A stretch of 25,343 nucleotides of DNA from Omnitrophica WOR_2 bacterium RIFCSPLOWO2_12_FULL_51_24 (GCA_001805885.1 MHHC01000066.1:1-25343); one strand, 5' to 3'. Numbered from the stretch's first letter, positions 16,615 to 24,448 are shown. The notes: generated by a model from the sequence alone, not told the origin. Numbers and translations: made by a program.

Positions 16615-17904
16615 TTAGTTTATCTTGTTTATGACCATGCCTGATGGGGGTTTGGGATAGAAATATGTTGTCTTGTGAGGCATCCTCTCCCGGCGTTTTA
16701 CGATATTTTTTATCTCATCGAGCGCCGGCGGGTTAAGGAAGAAAGCTGCCCTGCCATCGCCCGAAGCCGCCCATTCAAAGGCCTCTTGCGGGTCCCGGGT
16801 AAAGGATATTACCCTCTCCGCTTTCTCCCCTCTTATGCCTAAAGCCTTCTCAAAGACCAAACGGTGCAATATCACGACGTCGAGATTCCTCCAATAGGCG
16901 GAGTTTTTGGACTTTATCAGGCCGCTGGCGTCCCTGCGTTTAAGCGAGAGACAGAGATAATCCCGCAGACCGCCCATATATACGCCGATCGTATGCCTCC
17001 CCTCCGCCCTCATCCGGGCGAACATCTTATCTTTACTGCCTAAATGTATTATATCAAAAAACTTGCTGATTTTATCCAGATTTCTTCGGAATGACTCAGC
17101 GGAGATGCCTTCGACCATGCGGTGTGTCGGCAGGATCGCAAATCCCGAGGGGTCTGAGGTCGCAAAATACATCATCACATAATTTAAGGCGTCCGGACCG
17201 GCCGCTGCCTTATGTTTGAGCATATATCTTTTGTATTCGAGCGCAACTTCATAGCGGTGGTGGCCGTCGGCAATAAGCGCCCGTTTGTCCTTTATAGACA
17301 CTTTTAATCTTTTAATTGCAACGGGATCATCCATAAGCCAGATCCTGTTCCTTGTCCCGTCGAATTTGACATCGAAAACAGGCTTGCTCTTCCTGGCGAA
17401 ATCTTTCAGGATGTTGATTATCTTTTTATTCTCATCAAGCACGATGGAAAATATAGGGCTCATGTTCGCCCCGGTCTCCCTCATCAGGTTAAGCCTGTCG
17501 AGTTTCGGGCCCCTGAAAGTACGTTCGTGCGGGAGGAACCCCTTAGTGCGGTCTTCTTCCAGCCTTGCCAGCGAGATAAAACCGAGACGCCGCCTTTTCT
17601 TCCCGTCGTCTATGTATTCCTGGTCATAAACATATACCGATTCCCGAAGATCCCGGACCAGGATGCCCTTATCTATCCATTCCTCGAGGAATATCCCTGC
17701 CCTCGTATACCTGTTATTTTTTTCGTTATCCTTAGGAGAGGTCTTGCCGAGGTCGAGCCTTATGAAGTTATAAGGATGGGTTTTATAATATGACGCCTGT
17801 TGATCCCTGTTAATGACATCATAAGGTGGAGTGATCACCCTGGAAAGATCGCCTACCGCTTTGGGATTGTACCTGTAGCCTCTGAATGGTTTTATTATCG
17901 TCAT
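16615..17904 (-). CDS. DUF1015-family protein of unknown function
   Basis: A 429-residue soluble protein recognised as DUF1015 from VITPPYDVI (about 23-31), the HERT motif at 126-129 followed by PKLDRLNL, and IADGHHRYE at 211-219. The conserved histidines and acidic residues look catalytic or metal-binding, but no reaction is established to my knowledge and I do not assign one. The ATG at 17904 overlaps the stop of the VanZ-like gene in ATGA, and the stop is 3 bases before accD, so it is co-translated in a run continuing from the dnaK operon. The C-terminus reads KTTYFYPKPPSGMVINKI, which is usual for the family. Family membership is secure; the role is open. Confidence 0.9.
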   Translation of the reverse strand: MTIIKPFRGYRYNPKAVGDLSRVITPPYDVINRDQQASYYKTHPYNFIRLDLGKTSPKDNEKNNRYTRAGIFLEEWIDKGILVRDLRESVYVYDQEYIDDGKKRRRLGFISLARLEEDRTKGFLPHERTFRGPKLDRLNLMRETGANMSPIFSIVLDENKKIINILKDFARKSKPVFDVKFDGTRNRIWLMDDPVAIKRLKVSIKDKRALIADGHHRYEVALEYKRYMLKHKAAAGPDALNYVMMYFATSDPSGFAILPTHRMVEGISAESFRRNLDKISKFFDIIHLGSKDKMFARMRAEGRHTIGVYMGGLRDYLCLSLKRRDASGLIKSKNSAYWRNLDVVILHRLVFEKALGIRGEKAERVISFTRDPQEAFEWAASGDGRAAFFLNPPALDEIKNIVKRRERMPHKTTYFYPKPPSGMVINKIN

Positions 17905-18263
17905 CTCTTTAAGAATCCGGCGGCCGATGCGCCGATGAGATCCGCGAGCAGGTCGGAAATCTCTGCCGTCCTGCCGGGGACAAACATCTGATGCACCTCG
18001 TCGCTGGCTCCGTATAATGTGGCAAAAATTACCGCGAGTACTATCAACTTACCGTGCGGTAATTTTACCTCGCTTCCCATCAGCGCCCTTATTATCAGAT
18101 AACTGAGTATCCCGTATTCGACCATATGAAGAAATTTGTCGAGGTTCGGGATATCCGTATCCGGGAGCGGACGCTCCATAGAAGAAGCAATGAAAATTAT
18201 AACACAATAGGCAAGGACTGGAAACCAAAAAATGAGGAACGTTCTGGGAGGGATGCCCTTCAC
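17901..18263 (-). CDS. VanZ-like integral membrane protein
   Basis: A 120-residue protein with about three membrane segments (about 9-27, 46-62, 72-90) and a final amphipathic helix. The conserved VanZ features are DKFLHMVEYGILSYL and the C-terminal GASDEVHQMFVPGRTAEISDLLADLIGA. VanZ proteins are membrane proteins of uncertain mechanism; the founding member gives low teicoplanin resistance, but most homologues are housekeeping and not resistance genes. The start is GTG at 18263, overlapping the dnaJ stop in GTGA, with no Shine-Dalgarno sequence, so expression probably depends on dnaJ translation. It overlaps the DUF1015 gene by 4 bases. Confidence 0.85.
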   Translation of the reverse strand: MKGIPPRTFLIFWFPVLAYCVIIFIASSMERPLPDTDIPNLDKFLHMVEYGILSYLIIRALMGSEVKLPHGKLIVLAVIFATLYGASDEVHQMFVPGRTAEISDLLADLIGASAAGFLKR

Positions 18264-19414
18264 CGGAAGAAACTCTTTAATCTTCTTATGAATGAGGCCG
18301 CCTTGGGGAATGTATCTTCGCCCGAGGCGCGCGCGAACTCCTGAAGGATGCGCCTCTGGACATCATTGACGACTGCCGGGGTCTCTACGACCACACGGAC
18401 GTGTTCGTCGCCGCGGACACCGGTATGTATATCCCTTATGCCTTTGTCTCTAAGTCTGAATATCTTTCCGCTCTGGGTTCCGGCGGGGACTTTCATACGG
18501 ACTTTCCCGTCCAGCGTCGGAACCTCGACTTCCGTGCCGAGCGCGGCATCGACCATCGAGATCGGCACTTCGCAAAGTATATCGCTTCCGTGCCGTTCGA
18601 ATATCTCATGAGGCCTGACATAAATGAGGACATAGAGGTCTCCCCGCTGGCCTCCCCGCATGCCTACTTCACCCTCTCCGGCTACGCGCAGCCTCATGCC
18701 GTTCTCTATGCCGGCAGGTATCTTTACGGTTATCTTCCTGTCAACGACTATCCTGCCGCCGCCTCTGCATTTAGGGCAGGGTTTGGCAATGATGGAACCT
18801 TCGCCGCCGCATTTGTCGCACGACCGGGAGAAGATCATGAAACCCTGCGATGAGGATATCTGTCCGGAACCGCCGCATTTAGAACATCTCTGTCTTGAAG
18901 AACCGGGAGCGGCCCCTTCGCCCTTGCAGGCCGGGCATACCTCATGCCGCGGTACCACAAAATCTTTCGCCGCGCCTGAGGCGGCCTCATTAAAGTTTAT
19001 CTCCAGATCAAACTGGAGGTCAGAGCCGCGGCGCCTGCCGCCCGATGACCTTCGTCCTCCGAAGATGCTGCCGCCAAACATCCCTCCGAGAAGTTCCTCG
19101 AGGTCGATACCGCCCATACCGAGGTCCTCGAACACACTTGAGAAATCCGCCCCGCGGAATATATCTTCGGATGTATAACGCGAATCTATCCCGGAATGGC
19201 CGAACTGGTCGTATTGCGCGCGTTTTTGCGGATCGGATAAGACCGCGTAGGCCTCGGAGATCTCCTTGAACTTCTCCTCCGCCTCTTTGTGGTTTGAGGG
19301 GTTCCTGTCCGGATGATGTTTTAGCGCCAGCTTCCGGTAGGCGCCCTTTATCTCATCGGCTGAGGCGTTCTTCTGGACGCCAAGTATCTCATAATAATCG
19401 CGTTTTTCAGACAT
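18260..19414 (-). CDS. dnaJ: Chaperone DnaJ (Hsp40)
   Basis: A 384-residue type I Hsp40 that delivers substrates to DnaK and stimulates its ATPase. The J-domain covers residues 1-70 with HPD at 34-36; a Gly/Phe-rich stretch follows (about 72-128); four CxxCxGxG repeats place Cys160/163, 177/180, 199/202 and 213/216 for two zinc ions; the C-terminal substrate-binding domains follow. The ATG at 19414 starts the J-domain correctly, but the bases before it read AATTATT and lead straight into a strong hairpin at 19424-19483, so no ribosome site is visible. It is 74 bases downstream of dnaK and overlaps the VanZ-like gene by 4 bases. Confidence 0.97.
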   Translation of the reverse strand: MSEKRDYYEILGVQKNASADEIKGAYRKLALKHHPDRNPSNHKEAEEKFKEISEAYAVLSDPQKRAQYDQFGHSGIDSRYTSEDIFRGADFSSVFEDLGMGGIDLEELLGGMFGGSIFGGRRSSGGRRRGSDLQFDLEINFNEAASGAAKDFVVPRHEVCPACKGEGAAPGSSRQRCSKCGGSGQISSSQGFMIFSRSCDKCGGEGSIIAKPCPKCRGGGRIVVDRKITVKIPAGIENGMRLRVAGEGEVGMRGGQRGDLYVLIYVRPHEIFERHGSDILCEVPISMVDAALGTEVEVPTLDGKVRMKVPAGTQSGKIFRLRDKGIRDIHTGVRGDEHVRVVVETPAVVNDVQRRILQEFARASGEDTFPKAASFIRRLKSFFR

Positions 19415-19423
19415 AATAATTAT

Positions 19424-19483
19424 GGGGACGTTCCATAATGGGACATTCCACCACAGTGGGGTGTCCCTAAATGGGACGTCCCC
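19424..19483. repeat. 60-base imperfect palindrome filling the dnaK-dnaJ gap
   Basis: The two halves pair almost throughout: an outer 13-bp stem (19424-19436 with 19471-19483, one G-U pair), a 3x3 internal loop, an inner 12-bp stem (19440-19451 with 19456-19467, two G-U pairs) and a CACA tetraloop. GGGACGTTCCA and GGGACATTCCA repeat within the left arm, giving the look of a REP or small mobile palindrome. No T-run follows on the minus strand, so it is not a classical terminator. It ends 9 bases from the dnaJ start codon. Possible roles are mRNA stabilisation 3' of dnaK, lowered dnaJ translation, or a harmless insertion. Confidence 0.85.
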
Positions 19484-19488
19484 CAGGA

Positions 19489-21450
19489 TTATTTCTTTTT
19501 CTTGTCGTCATCATCCTCGGCGCGGAAATCGGCGTCGATGATGTCATCTTTTTTGCTGGGGCCACTTTCCGGCCCTGCTTCCGGACCGCCTTGCGGCTCT
19601 TCCGGTCCCGCCTGCGGTCCGCCCGGCTGCTGGCCTCCCTGGGGGCCCGCAGGGCCCTTCTGCGAGCTCGCCTTGTAGATCTCCTCGGCGAGTTTATAAG
19701 AGGCCTGCTGCAGGTCTTCCATCGATTTCTTGATGCGGTCAAGATTTTTGTCTTTTATCGCGGTCTTGAGATCGTTAAGCATCGACTCGATGTTCGCCCT
19801 GTCCTGCTGGCTTACTTTATCTCCGTAATCCTTAAGCGATTTCTCGGTCGTATAAACGAGATTGTCCGCCTGGTTGACGGCTTCGACTTCGTCTTTCTTC
19901 TTTGCGTCGTCAGAAGCGAACTTCTCGGCCTCTTTGACCATCTTGTCTATCTCTTCCTTAGACAGTTTCTTGGGCGCGGTTATCTTTATCGATTGCTCCT
20001 TGCCCGTGCCTAAGTCTTTAGCGTTTACGTGGACGATGCCGTTAGCATCGATATCAAAGGTAACTTCGATCTGCGGAACCCCGCGCCGCGCTGCAGGTAT
20101 TCCTACAAGATCAAACCTGCCTAATTCAACGTTTCCTTCCGTGTCCGCCATGGGCCTTTCACCCTGTATAACGCGTATAGTTACCGCTGTCTGATTATCC
20201 GCGGCGGTTGAGAATACCTGGCTTTTTCTTGTGGGTATGGTCGTGTTCCTATCTATCAATTTCGTATTGACCCCGCCCAAGGTCTCGATACCTAAAGATA
20301 GCGGCGTAACATCGAGAAGCAAAACGTCTTTTACTTCTCCTTTTATGATCGCCGCCTGGATAGCCGCACCCATAGCCACGCACTCCATCGGGTCAACTCC
20401 ACGCTCGATCTTTTTGCCGAAATAATCCTCGACGAATTTTTGTACAATAGGCATTCTCGTAGGACCGCCGACCATAATGATCTTATCGACGCCCTTCTCG
20501 GCGAAACTTACATTCTCTTTTTCAAACGCCGCTTTAGCGTCTTTTAACGCCTGCTCTAACGGCCCGCGGCATCTTTCGATGATCGGGCTCACCAGTTCTT
20601 CGAGCTTGGCGCGGTTAATTGACATGGTCAAATGTTTCGGGCCGGCCGCGTCTGCCGTAATAAACGGGAGGTTGATATCCGTTGATAAAGTGCTCGAGAG
20701 TTCGACTTTGGCTTTTTCCGCCCCTTCACGTAAACGCTGCATGGCCATCTTGTCATTCTTTAGATCGATGCCTGTCTCGCGTTTAAATTGATTGGCGATG
20801 TAATCGATAAGTGTATTATCCATATCGGTGCCGCCCAGCTGCGTATCGCCGCTCGTTGCCATAACTTTAAAGCCGCCCTCTTTCCACATCTCCATGATCG
20901 TGACATCCAGCGTGCCTCCGCCAAAATCGAAGACCAGTATCTTCATCTCTTTACCGGCCTTCTCCAGTCCATACGCAAGACACGCGGCTGTCGGTTCATT
21001 AATTACGCGCAACACCTTGAATCCGGCAATCTCTCCTGCGTCTTTAGTGGCGGTCCTTTGATTGTCGTCGAAATAAGCCGGGCAGGTAATAACGGCTTCC
21101 TCGACTTTATCCCCTAAATACGCCTCGGAATCCTGCTTTATCTTCTGCAATATAAAAGACGATATCTGCTGGGGTGTATATTCTTTGCCGAATACCTTAA
21201 ACTTATAATCGGTTCCCATCTTTCGCTTGGCGGCCTGAATAGTGCCTTCGGCATTGATAGCTGCCTGGCGCCTCGCGGGTTCGCCGACCAGACGCTGTCC
21301 GTCTTTTGTAAAAGCGACATAAGAAGGAAACGCCTTTCCCGAGGCTACTCCCGCTCCTTCCGCTGAAGGAATTATTACCGGATGCCCGCCTTCCATGACT
21401 GCCGCCGCTGAATTCGAAGTCCCCAAATCAATTCCGATCGCTCTTGCCAT
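19489..21450 (-). CDS. dnaK: Chaperone DnaK (Hsp70)
   Basis: A 653-residue Hsp70. The ATPase domain starts MARAIGIDLGTSNS (Ser replaces the usual second Thr) and has CPAYFDDNQR, NEPTAACLAYG and VFDFGGGTLDVT; the interdomain linker is DVLLLDVTPLSLGIE; the substrate domain and helical lid follow. The C-terminal tail is a long Gly/Pro/Gln-rich linker ending in DDIIDADF and an acidic then all-lysine end. It folds and refolds proteins with DnaJ and GrpE. The ATG at 21450 has AGGAGGAA upstream and lies 1 base after the grpE stop. Transcription should start at the CIRCE-controlled promoter before hrcA. Confidence 0.98.
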   Translation of the reverse strand: MARAIGIDLGTSNSAAAVMEGGHPVIIPSAEGAGVASGKAFPSYVAFTKDGQRLVGEPARRQAAINAEGTIQAAKRKMGTDYKFKVFGKEYTPQQISSFILQKIKQDSEAYLGDKVEEAVITCPAYFDDNQRTATKDAGEIAGFKVLRVINEPTAACLAYGLEKAGKEMKILVFDFGGGTLDVTIMEMWKEGGFKVMATSGDTQLGGTDMDNTLIDYIANQFKRETGIDLKNDKMAMQRLREGAEKAKVELSSTLSTDINLPFITADAAGPKHLTMSINRAKLEELVSPIIERCRGPLEQALKDAKAAFEKENVSFAEKGVDKIIMVGGPTRMPIVQKFVEDYFGKKIERGVDPMECVAMGAAIQAAIIKGEVKDVLLLDVTPLSLGIETLGGVNTKLIDRNTTIPTRKSQVFSTAADNQTAVTIRVIQGERPMADTEGNVELGRFDLVGIPAARRGVPQIEVTFDIDANGIVHVNAKDLGTGKEQSIKITAPKKLSKEEIDKMVKEAEKFASDDAKKKDEVEAVNQADNLVYTTEKSLKDYGDKVSQQDRANIESMLNDLKTAIKDKNLDRIKKSMEDLQQASYKLAEEIYKASSQKGPAGPQGGQQPGGPQAGPEEPQGGPEAGPESGPSKKDDIIDADFRAEDDDDKKKK

Positions 21451-21451
21451 T

Positions 21452-21973
21452 TTATATTTCCTCCTCTGATTTATTTTCTTCTTTCTTCTTCGAGACCTTG
21501 ACTGCCGCCGGCCTCAATATCTTGCCGTTCAGCTCGTATCCCCTTCTCATCACTTCAAGCACTGTGTTCGCAGGATGACCGTCGTCCTCAATATGCTCTA
21601 TCGCCTCATGCTTATCCGGATCGAAAGGCTGACCATTTGGGTCGATCACCTTTAATCCGTTCTCCTCCATGATATCCTTAAAATCATGCCTGACCATCTC
21701 TAAACCCTCCAGCAGGACCTTCGCGTCGCTCGAGTTCTTCGCCGAGTCTATCGCGCGCTCAAAATCATCCATCACCCTCAATAGTTTCGTGATCAGGTTT
21801 TCGTTCGCGAACTTCAGGAAATCCAGCTTCTCCCTTTCCTGCCTCTTCTTACGGTTTTCGTAATCCGCCTGCAGCCGCAGCATCTTATCGAGAGACTCGT
21901 CGACCCTGGCTGCCTTCTCTTTGAGGACGTTCAGTTCGCTCTCAGGGATATTTACTTTCTTATCTTCCGCCAA
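21452..21973 (-). CDS. grpE: Nucleotide exchange factor GrpE
   Basis: A 173-residue protein that releases ADP from DnaK. It has the long N-terminal coiled coil (about 10-60, containing LQADYENRKKRQ), then the typical LLRVMDDFERAI stretch and the C-terminal beta-domain segment HPANTVLEVMRRGYELNGKILRPAAVKVSK. Length is normal. The start is TTG at 21973, supported by AAGGAG at 21980-21985 with 6-base spacing and by the reading MAEDKK; no ATG gives a sensible N-terminus. It follows hrcA by 13 bases, which hold the ribosome site, and precedes dnaK by 1 base. Confidence 0.96.
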   Translation of the reverse strand: MAEDKKVNIPESELNVLKEKAARVDESLDKMLRLQADYENRKKRQEREKLDFLKFANENLITKLLRVMDDFERAIDSAKNSSDAKVLLEGLEMVRHDFKDIMEENGLKVIDPNGQPFDPDKHEAIEHIEDDGHPANTVLEVMRRGYELNGKILRPAAVKVSKKKEENKSEEEI

Positions 21974-21986
21974 ACCTCTCTCCTTA

Positions 21987-23033
21987 TTATTCGCTTAATC
22001 TCGCCAGAAGACGGCTAAAGGAATTACTGACGTATTCTACGGCGGGTACAGCCCTCGAATAATCCATCCGGGTAGGTCCTATCACGCCGATGCTTCCAAT
22101 GTTCTGGCTCCCGATCCTGTAATTAGAGATGACGATACTGCAATCCTTTATGTCATCAAAAGGATTTTCCGCTCCTATATGTATTCTCGCCCTCTCTTCA
22201 TTGAGGTCCTGCTCCATTATACTCAATATCTCTTCCTCTCCCTCGAGCGCCTTAAGCAGCCCCATCACTTTTTCGGCTTCCCTGAATTCGGGCTGCTCGA
22301 TGATGTGATGCGCGCCCTCAAGGAGGACCCGCTCGTCGCTCTCATCCAATATATGCGACATGCTCAGGAGTTCGGACGCTTCCTTAAATAAGTATTGTAA
22401 TACATCGCTATCGCCTAACACTCCCCTTAACATATGGTCGGCGATCTCGCTGAGCTGAAGGCCTTCGAGTTCCTCGTTAAGGAACTTCGAGACCTTGGAA
22501 AGCTCCGACTCTTCTATGCTATCATGCGCTTCGAATATGGAATGCTTTACCAGCCCCTGCGCGGTAAACAAAAGCGTGTATATCTTCGTCTTTGTGGCTG
22601 GAATAAGCTCGATCCTCTTAAATGTCCTTCTCTTGGCGCGCGGAAAACTGACGAGCGAGGCCTGTCCGGTCAACTCTGAGATTATCTTTCCGGCCCTTTT
22701 TATCAGGTCCCCAAGCTCATCCGCCTCCTGGTTCAGGACCCCTTCCACGAATTCCTTCTCATCCGGAGTCAACTGCCTGGGTTCCATTATAGAATCTACG
22801 TAATAGCGGTAACCCTTATCCGTAGGTATCCTTCCCGCAGAGGTATGCGGATGGGTAATGTAGCCGGCCTCCTCGAGCTCGGCCATAATATTCCTTATAG
22901 TCGCCGGGCTCAGGCGTTCCCTGAACTTCTTTGAGACGGCCAAAGAGCCGACAGGCGCCGCAGTAGAAACATACGAATCTACCACTATCTCTAAAATCTT
23001 GTTTCTTCTTGAAATTGCGTCACTTACAACCAT
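21987..23033 (-). CDS. hrcA: Heat-inducible transcription repressor HrcA
   Basis: A 348-residue repressor that binds CIRCE operators and depends on GroEL for activity in studied bacteria. The N-terminal winged helix (about 1-75) contains ATIRNIMAELEEAGYITHPHTSAGRIPTD-like features typical of HrcA (seen as SPATIRNIM and HTSAGRIPTDKGYRYYVD), followed by the GAF-like core and ending with the conserved IGVIGPTRMDYSRAVPAVEYVS. The ATG at 23033 has AGGAG upstream. A perfect CIRCE lies 13 bases before the start codon, so HrcA should repress its own operon hrcA-grpE-dnaK-dnaJ and perhaps the genes coupled downstream. Confidence 0.97.
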   Translation of the reverse strand: MVVSDAISRRNKILEIVVDSYVSTAAPVGSLAVSKKFRERLSPATIRNIMAELEEAGYITHPHTSAGRIPTDKGYRYYVDSIMEPRQLTPDEKEFVEGVLNQEADELGDLIKRAGKIISELTGQASLVSFPRAKRRTFKRIELIPATKTKIYTLLFTAQGLVKHSIFEAHDSIEESELSKVSKFLNEELEGLQLSEIADHMLRGVLGDSDVLQYLFKEASELLSMSHILDESDERVLLEGAHHIIEQPEFREAEKVMGLLKALEGEEEILSIMEQDLNEERARIHIGAENPFDDIKDCSIVISNYRIGSQNIGSIGVIGPTRMDYSRAVPAVEYVSNSFSRLLARLSE

Positions 23034-23046
23034 TTATAACTCCTGA

Positions 23047-23073
23047 TTAGCACTCTTTTAGAGTGAGTGCTAA
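23047..23073 (-). promoter_or_regulatory. CIRCE operator (HrcA binding site)
   Basis: Perfect match to the consensus: TTAGCACTC (23047-23055), 9-base spacer, GAGTGCTAA (23065-23073). It lies directly after the hflX stop and 13 bases before the hrcA ATG, just downstream of the predicted -10 box, a position suited to blocking transcription. A further half-site TTAGCAC at 23081-23087 forms a 7-bp inverted repeat with the GTGCTAA at 23067-23073. Confidence 0.97.
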
Positions 23074-24336
23074 CTAAAGTTTAGCACAAAAGCCTTTTTT
23101 GTCAAGTAAATTTTTTAGCCTGGCGGGCATGTCGGCCTCGAGATAGACATTGTCGCCCTTAAACTCCCTGCTGATAATACTCGCCTCCCTGTAGATCCGG
23201 TTAAGTAGCTTGCCCTCGGACTGCGGTATTAGGGCTTTGACATATACAAGTGAGGCAAAAAGTATCATCGAGATCCTCCGGACAAGTTCACCGAGGTTTT
23301 GTTTGTGAAGGGCCGAGACGGCGATGGAATTCTCGAACTCCCTTCTGAGCCGGTCTATCTCGCTCTTATCCGGGACCTTATCTATTTTATTTAAGACGAT
23401 AACGATAGGTTTGTCATGGACTCCCAGTTCGTCCAAAACTTCATGGACGGCCTGGCTCAATTCACGGACCATCGGGCTCGATGCGTCGAGGATATGGATT
23501 AGAATATCTGCCTCGACGACCTCTTCAAGCGTCGCCTTGAACGCCTCTATGAGATGGTGCGGCAGGTTATGCAGGAATCCTACCGTATCTACGAAGACCA
23601 CCTTCTGGTTGTTCGGCAATACGAACCTTCTCGCCGTGGGATCCAAAGTCGAGAAGAGCCTGTCCTGCGTTATGACATCAGAATCCGTAAGGGCGTTGAG
23701 TAACGTCGATTTGCCCGCGTTCGTATAGCCGATGATCGAGACTATCGCGAGGTCGCTCTCATGGCGCTTCCGCCTTAATTCCTCTCTGCGCCCGCGGATC
23801 TTTTCAAGCTCATCCTTAAGTCTGGTTATCTTCTCCCTTATCTTCCGGCGGTCCATCTCGAGTTTCTGCTCGCCGGGGCCTCTCGTCCCGATGCCTCCTC
23901 CGAGGCGCGAGAGCATGATACCCTTACCTTTCAGGCGCGGCAGGAGGTATTGTAGCTGGGCCAGCTCGACCTGCACTTTTCCCTCAATAGAATGCGCCCT
24001 GGCCGCGAATATATCGAGGATGAGCTGCGTCCTGTCTATTACCTTTACGTTTATTATCTCCTCAAGGTTCTGCTGCTGCGTAGAAGATAGATCGTCGCCG
24101 AATATCACGACATCAACGCCTTTATCCCTGCAGATAAGGCCGATCTCCTCAGCCTTGCCTTTTCCGATATAATGGGCTGCCATAGGCGCGGCCTTGAAAC
24201 ACTCGACGAGCCCGGCGACCTGAAGGCCGGCTGACTTGACGAGTTCCTTAAGCTCAAAGTTCACATCATCGAGCTTCCAGGTATTTTTATATTCCCTGTC
24301 GAAAAACTCTACCGTAACTAAGAGAGCTTTTTCCAT
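23074..24336 (-). CDS. hflX: Ribosome-associated GTPase HflX
   Basis: A 420-residue GTPase that in studied bacteria binds the 50S subunit and splits stalled or hibernating ribosomes, notably under heat stress. The N-terminal HflX domain carries SRLGGGIGTRGPGE (about 143-156), then a basic coiled coil (about 160-192), and the G domain with G1 GYTNAGKST (203-211), DTVG (250-253) and NKID (316-319). The ATG at 24336 gives the usual MEKALLVTVEF start; an in-frame GTG at 24348 would add MASF. Neither has a ribosome site because a hairpin occupies the leader. The 3' end carries the hrcA promoter. It follows miaA, a common order, but no hfq lies between them. Confidence 0.95.
   Translation of the reverse strand: MEKALLVTVEFFDREYKNTWKLDDVNFELKELVKSAGLQVAGLVECFKAAPMAAHYIGKGKAEEIGLICRDKGVDVVIFGDDLSSTQQQNLEEIINVKVIDRTQLILDIFAARAHSIEGKVQVELAQLQYLLPRLKGKGIMLSRLGGGIGTRGPGEQKLEMDRRKIREKITRLKDELEKIRGRREELRRKRHESDLAIVSIIGYTNAGKSTLLNALTDSDVITQDRLFSTLDPTARRFVLPNNQKVVFVDTVGFLHNLPHHLIEAFKATLEEVVEADILIHILDASSPMVRELSQAVHEVLDELGVHDKPIVIVLNKIDKVPDKSEIDRLRREFENSIAVSALHKQNLGELVRRISMILFASLVYVKALIPQSEGKLLNRIYREASIISREFKGDNVYLEADMPARLKNLLDKKGFCAKL
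23078..23105 (-). promoter_or_regulatory. Predicted sigma70-type promoter of the hrcA-grpE-dnaK-dnaJ operon
   Basis: On the minus strand a perfect -35 TTGACA (23105-23100) is followed by a 16-base spacer and a -10-like TAAACT (23083-23078, 4 of 6 consensus bases). The start of transcription would fall at the CIRCE. Both boxes lie inside the last codons of hflX. Confidence 0.7.
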
Positions 24337-24346
24337 AAATGAGGCC

Positions 24347-24379
24347 ACAACTTACGCGACCATAGGAAGCGTAAGTTGT
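24347..24379. repeat. Perfect 11-bp inverted repeat at the hflX start
   Basis: ACAACTTACGC (24347-24357) and GCGTAAGTTGT (24369-24379) are exact reverse complements around an 11-base loop. GGCC copies flank both sides (24343-24346 and 24382-24385), extending the symmetry past small mismatches. In the mRNA the hairpin ends 10 bases before the preferred ATG and covers the place where a Shine-Dalgarno sequence should be; it overlaps the alternative GTG. It may control translation or be a REP-like insertion. Confidence 0.8.
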
Positions 24380-24395
24380 CTGGCCGAATTTATCC

Positions 24396-24431
24396 CGCAG
24401 CCTGCGATGAAAATTTCACAAGAAATTTTCA
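24396..24431. repeat. Further inverted repeats in the miaA-hflX gap
   Basis: A perfect 10-bp inverted repeat TGAAAATTTC / GAAATTTTCA (24408-24417 and 24422-24431) has a 4-base loop ACAA. Beside it, CGCAG / CTGCG (24396-24406) forms a small palindrome around one central base. No T-run follows on the minus strand, so I do not call a rho-independent terminator. Together with the next repeat they fill most of the gap after miaA. Confidence 0.75.
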
Positions 24432-24448
24432 AGCGTTTAGGCAAGGGA

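Noticed and set aside
17901..18263. Glycopeptide resistance gene because of VanZ similarity
   Set aside because: No vanA/B-type ligase, vanH or vanX is present, and VanZ-like proteins are widespread housekeeping proteins; the context is a chaperone operon.
19424..19483. Rho-independent terminator between dnaK and dnaJ
   Set aside because: The stem is strong but no T-run follows on the transcribed strand, and dnaJ continues in the same direction.
24408..24431. Rho-independent terminator after miaA
   Set aside because: The hairpin is A/T-rich and is followed on the minus strand by TCGCAGG, not by a T-run.
24349..24448. Hidden hfq gene between miaA and hflX, as in proteobacteria
   Set aside because: The gap is only about 100 bases, is made of inverted repeats and has no open frame of suitable length.
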